NCBI GenBank assembly: GCA_963710535.1
Contig: CAVQAW010000003.1
Location: 1,054,001-1,118,000, forward strand
Length of the DNA: 64,000 nt
Reading direction: 5' to 3'
Origin: Pelagihabitans sp963710535
GTDB lineage: Bacteria; Bacteroidota; Bacteroidia; Flavobacteriales; Flavobacteriaceae
Made by a program: the position numbers and the translations under genes. This document shows positions 62,297-64,000 of this stretch, in pieces (within the stretch, counting starts at the first letter, position 1; each line of letters begins with the position of its first letter). The notes below the pieces were generated by a model. That model ran no database searches and was not told where the DNA came from. It saw only the letters and a list, made by a program, of their open reading frames with translations.

Positions 62297-64000
62297 TCAA
62301 TTGCCGAAATTATAGCGAAGTGTAAAGCCGGTGTTGACGGTAGTTTGGGGAAATGCGGTGGAAACGGCAAACTTGGAAAACGAATGATCGTAGAAGAAGA
62401 GCGCGTTCAGGTTTTTGCTCAGGGCATAATCGGCCGTAAACTTTATGGAGAGCAGGTTCTGGCCAGAGGTAATCTGGTTGTTGTCGATATCCAAATTCCT
62501 GATGATGGTGATATTATCCCTTAAACTCACGTCGGCCTTGAGGTTCAAGTCGCCCTTCAAACGGGTCTTATTGCCCCCAATATTGGTCACGAACTGTACA
62601 TCCTTGATCCTGTAACCCAGTCCTACCGTATATTCCCTGCCATTGATCTCGGTCATGAGGTTGTTGTCGAAACTCAAAGACATCGCTCTATCTGTGCGCA
62701 CTTCGGCGAGTATGCTTACCGAATTCTGCATCTCAAAATCGACCCTGAGCAAAGGGTTGAACTGATCGGTCAACACCACGTTGTTCAAGATGAGGTCGGG
62801 CAAAAGATCGTTATTTTCAGGATCTGTAGGGCTGATGCCATCGTTGATAAGTTGTTCCTTTTCCAAATTGGTCTGGAACGAATTGATACTATAGGCTGCC
62901 CGGTAGCCGTGCTGCAATGAAAAACGCCTAAACTTTTTCTTGAACCATTGGTTGCGCATGAGGCCGGTATATTTGATGTTCCAATTGGGGATCGGTATCT
63001 GTCGGAACACGTCCAAGTTCACCCGATCGACATCCTGCCCGGTATAGGCCGCAAAAAAGGCTGGTAATAAAACATCTTGACTGGTCTTTCCATAAAATTC
63101 GGGAAAGCCATCGGCATCGATGGTGCCGGGGACTTGGCCACGATCGTTCACCAAGCGGTTGGCGATGGTGAGCCTATTTTCTTTGAAAATCTCGAAATAG
63201 GTTGAATCGAACTCGTCGCTCTTTCCAAAAATGGTGCCTATCATCATGGTCGAAATGCTGAAGTTACCATAATTATTGCCCAATTGCTGGCTGTACCGAA
63301 GTTCGCCATTTTCCGTAATGATCTCGAAATTTTCCTGAAAACTGTTCGAATATTGCCGATCTGCCGTAAGGTCTATGGTCAGGTCCTGTACCGGCTGCGC
63401 CGTAGCGGTAATGTTCAGTTGCTTGTTGGTCCTCCTTATAAACTGTTCATTAAAGTCAGCAAATTGGGTCAACCAGCCATTTCGGGCCGCATCGAAACGC
63501 ACATCGGCCTGACTCCCGAACACAAAACCGAGGGTGGGCCTTGCCGAGCCGATAAAACCAATGCTTTGGGTGTACCCTGGCAATACCGTACCATTGCTTT
63601 CATTATAGTTCACGTTCAAACGCTTCACCATGGTAATGACGTCGACAGCCGTATTCCACAGCCCACTCGTTTTATCGGGTGTTTTTTCGGCAGATTTTGA
63701 TGGGTTCCCCGCTTTGTCTTTTCGAATAGCCGCCTGGCTGGCCAGGACTTTGCCATCGTTCTTCTTCAGACCCAAAAGATCGTAGAATTTCTGAAGGGTA
63801 AGGTTGGAGGTAAGGTTATGGGTGCTGGCATTTTGAACGGTATTGATCGCGGAACCGGCGACTTCGGTAAGGGCATCCCCCCCGCGCTGCCAGTCAAAAT
63901 TACTGGTATAGCTATACTGTGCCGAGATAAAATCAAGGGCGGGAATCTTATTGAATGGCACTTCATAGTTCAACTGCATCTGTTGTGCATGTCGATTGGG
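62297..64000 (-). CDS. sprA: SprA (Sov) type IX translocon, C-terminal part
   Basis: The visible 567 codons are the C-terminal part of a very large protein; the frame is open to the window end. It consists of alternating beta-strands with many aromatic and Asn residues and ends in FTLRYNFGN, a beta-signal-like C-terminus. Order (sprA-gcvH-vanZ-tonB) and stretches such as PIPNWNIKYTGLMRNQWFKK identify SprA, which forms the giant 36-strand barrel that exports type IX substrates. The stop at 62297-62299 is followed by 135 nt without a gene before the gcvH promoter. Confidence 0.88.
   Translation of the reverse strand, partial: PNRHAQQMQLNYEVPFNKIPALDFISAQYSYTSNFDWQRGGDALTEVAGSAINTVQNASTHNLTSNLTLQKFYDLLGLKKNDGKVLASQAAIRKDKAGNPSKSAEKTPDKTSGLWNTAVDVITMVKRLNVNYNESNGTVLPGYTQSIGFIGSARPTLGFVFGSQADVRFDAARNGWLTQFADFNEQFIRRTNKQLNITATAQPVQDLTIDLTADRQYSNSFQENFEIITENGELRYSQQLGNNYGNFSISTMMIGTIFGKSDEFDSTYFEIFKENRLTIANRLVNDRGQVPGTIDADGFPEFYGKTSQDVLLPAFFAAYTGQDVDRVNLDVFRQIPIPNWNIKYTGLMRNQWFKKKFRRFSLQHGYRAAYSINSFQTNLEKEQLINDGISPTDPENNDLLPDLILNNVVLTDQFNPLLRVDFEMQNSVSILAEVRTDRAMSLSFDNNLMTEINGREYTVGLGYRIKDVQFVTNIGGNKTRLKGDLNLKADVSLRDNITIIRNLDIDNNQITSGQNLLSIKFTADYALSKNLNALFFYDHSFSKFAVSTAFPQTTVNTGFTLRYNFGN

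Noticed and set aside
1..64000. CRISPR arrays, rRNA genes, transposons, phage genes
   Set aside because: None seen on reading both strands: no regularly spaced repeats, no transposase motifs, no rRNA-like conserved stretches.

Overview
The window comes from the chromosome of a member of the Bacteroidota, most likely a marine member of the Flavobacteriaceae. The evidence is: SprA and two PorP/SprF-type proteins of the type IX secretion/gliding system; an exported protein ending in a gliding-motility-associated C-terminal domain; promoters of the Bacteroidota form TTTG...TAnnTTTG; weak or absent Shine-Dalgarno sites at most genes; a HPPK-deoxynucleoside kinase fusion; and a caa3-type oxidase block with two subunit III genes. 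The genus cannot be named from this sequence. No transposase, integrase, rRNA operon or CRISPR array is visible. Both window edges cut genes (AsmA-like on the left, SprA on the right).

Layout. 0-9.5 kb is housekeeping: asmA-like, queuosine-precursor transporter and sppA on the minus strand, the folK-dNK fusion, a TrmH-type RNA methyltransferase, and mutS, which must use a TTG start. 9.5-9.8 kb carries tRNA-Gly(GCC) and tRNA-Leu(UAA), with a good promoter and terminators. 9.8-15.5 kb is a looser, accessory-looking stretch: a 24-bp direct repeat, decayed or truncated secreted-protein genes, then a ChbG-like deacetylase, an SDR oxidoreductase, a peptidyl-hydroxyglycine-lyase-like lipoprotein, an SRPBCC protein and an unknown. 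15.6-22.3 kb is a MarR-controlled RND efflux operon (marR, adaptor, pump, TolC, CPXCG protein), with a candidate MarR operator on the marR promoter.

22.4-24.5 kb holds a SanA-like protein and an Nramp-related transporter lacking the family's metal-binding signature. 24.5-31.2 kb is a type IX secretion surface module (large Calx-beta/TSP3/DUF11 adhesin, PorP/SprF, OmpA-family protein). 31.3-35.7 kb has fabD, a gamma-carbonic anhydrase and a LytTR regulator/TPR histidine kinase pair. 36-43.7 kb has a vWA protein, a second PorP/SprF, an Nfu-type Fe-S scaffold with two N-domains, dodecin, a DUF255 thioredoxin-fold protein, an MscS channel and two unknown exported proteins.

43.7-54.1 kb is tsaB plus an eight-gene MacAB/TolC-like ABC efflux cluster with one ATPase, four MacB-type permeases and two adaptors, apparently from duplication of a permease-permease-adaptor unit. 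54.2-59.4 kb is the cytochrome oxidase assembly block (heme O synthase, two subunit III genes, subunit IV, a cysteine-free SCO-like protein, SCO, DUF420 and a small CxxC membrane protein). 59.5-64 kb holds a metallo-beta-lactamase-fold hydrolase and sprA-gcvH-vanZ-tonB.

The dominant theme is the cell envelope: two tripartite efflux systems, type IX secretion and surface adhesins, TonB, and periplasmic assembly of the respiratory oxidase. Function calls rest on reading motifs by eye; no database search was run.
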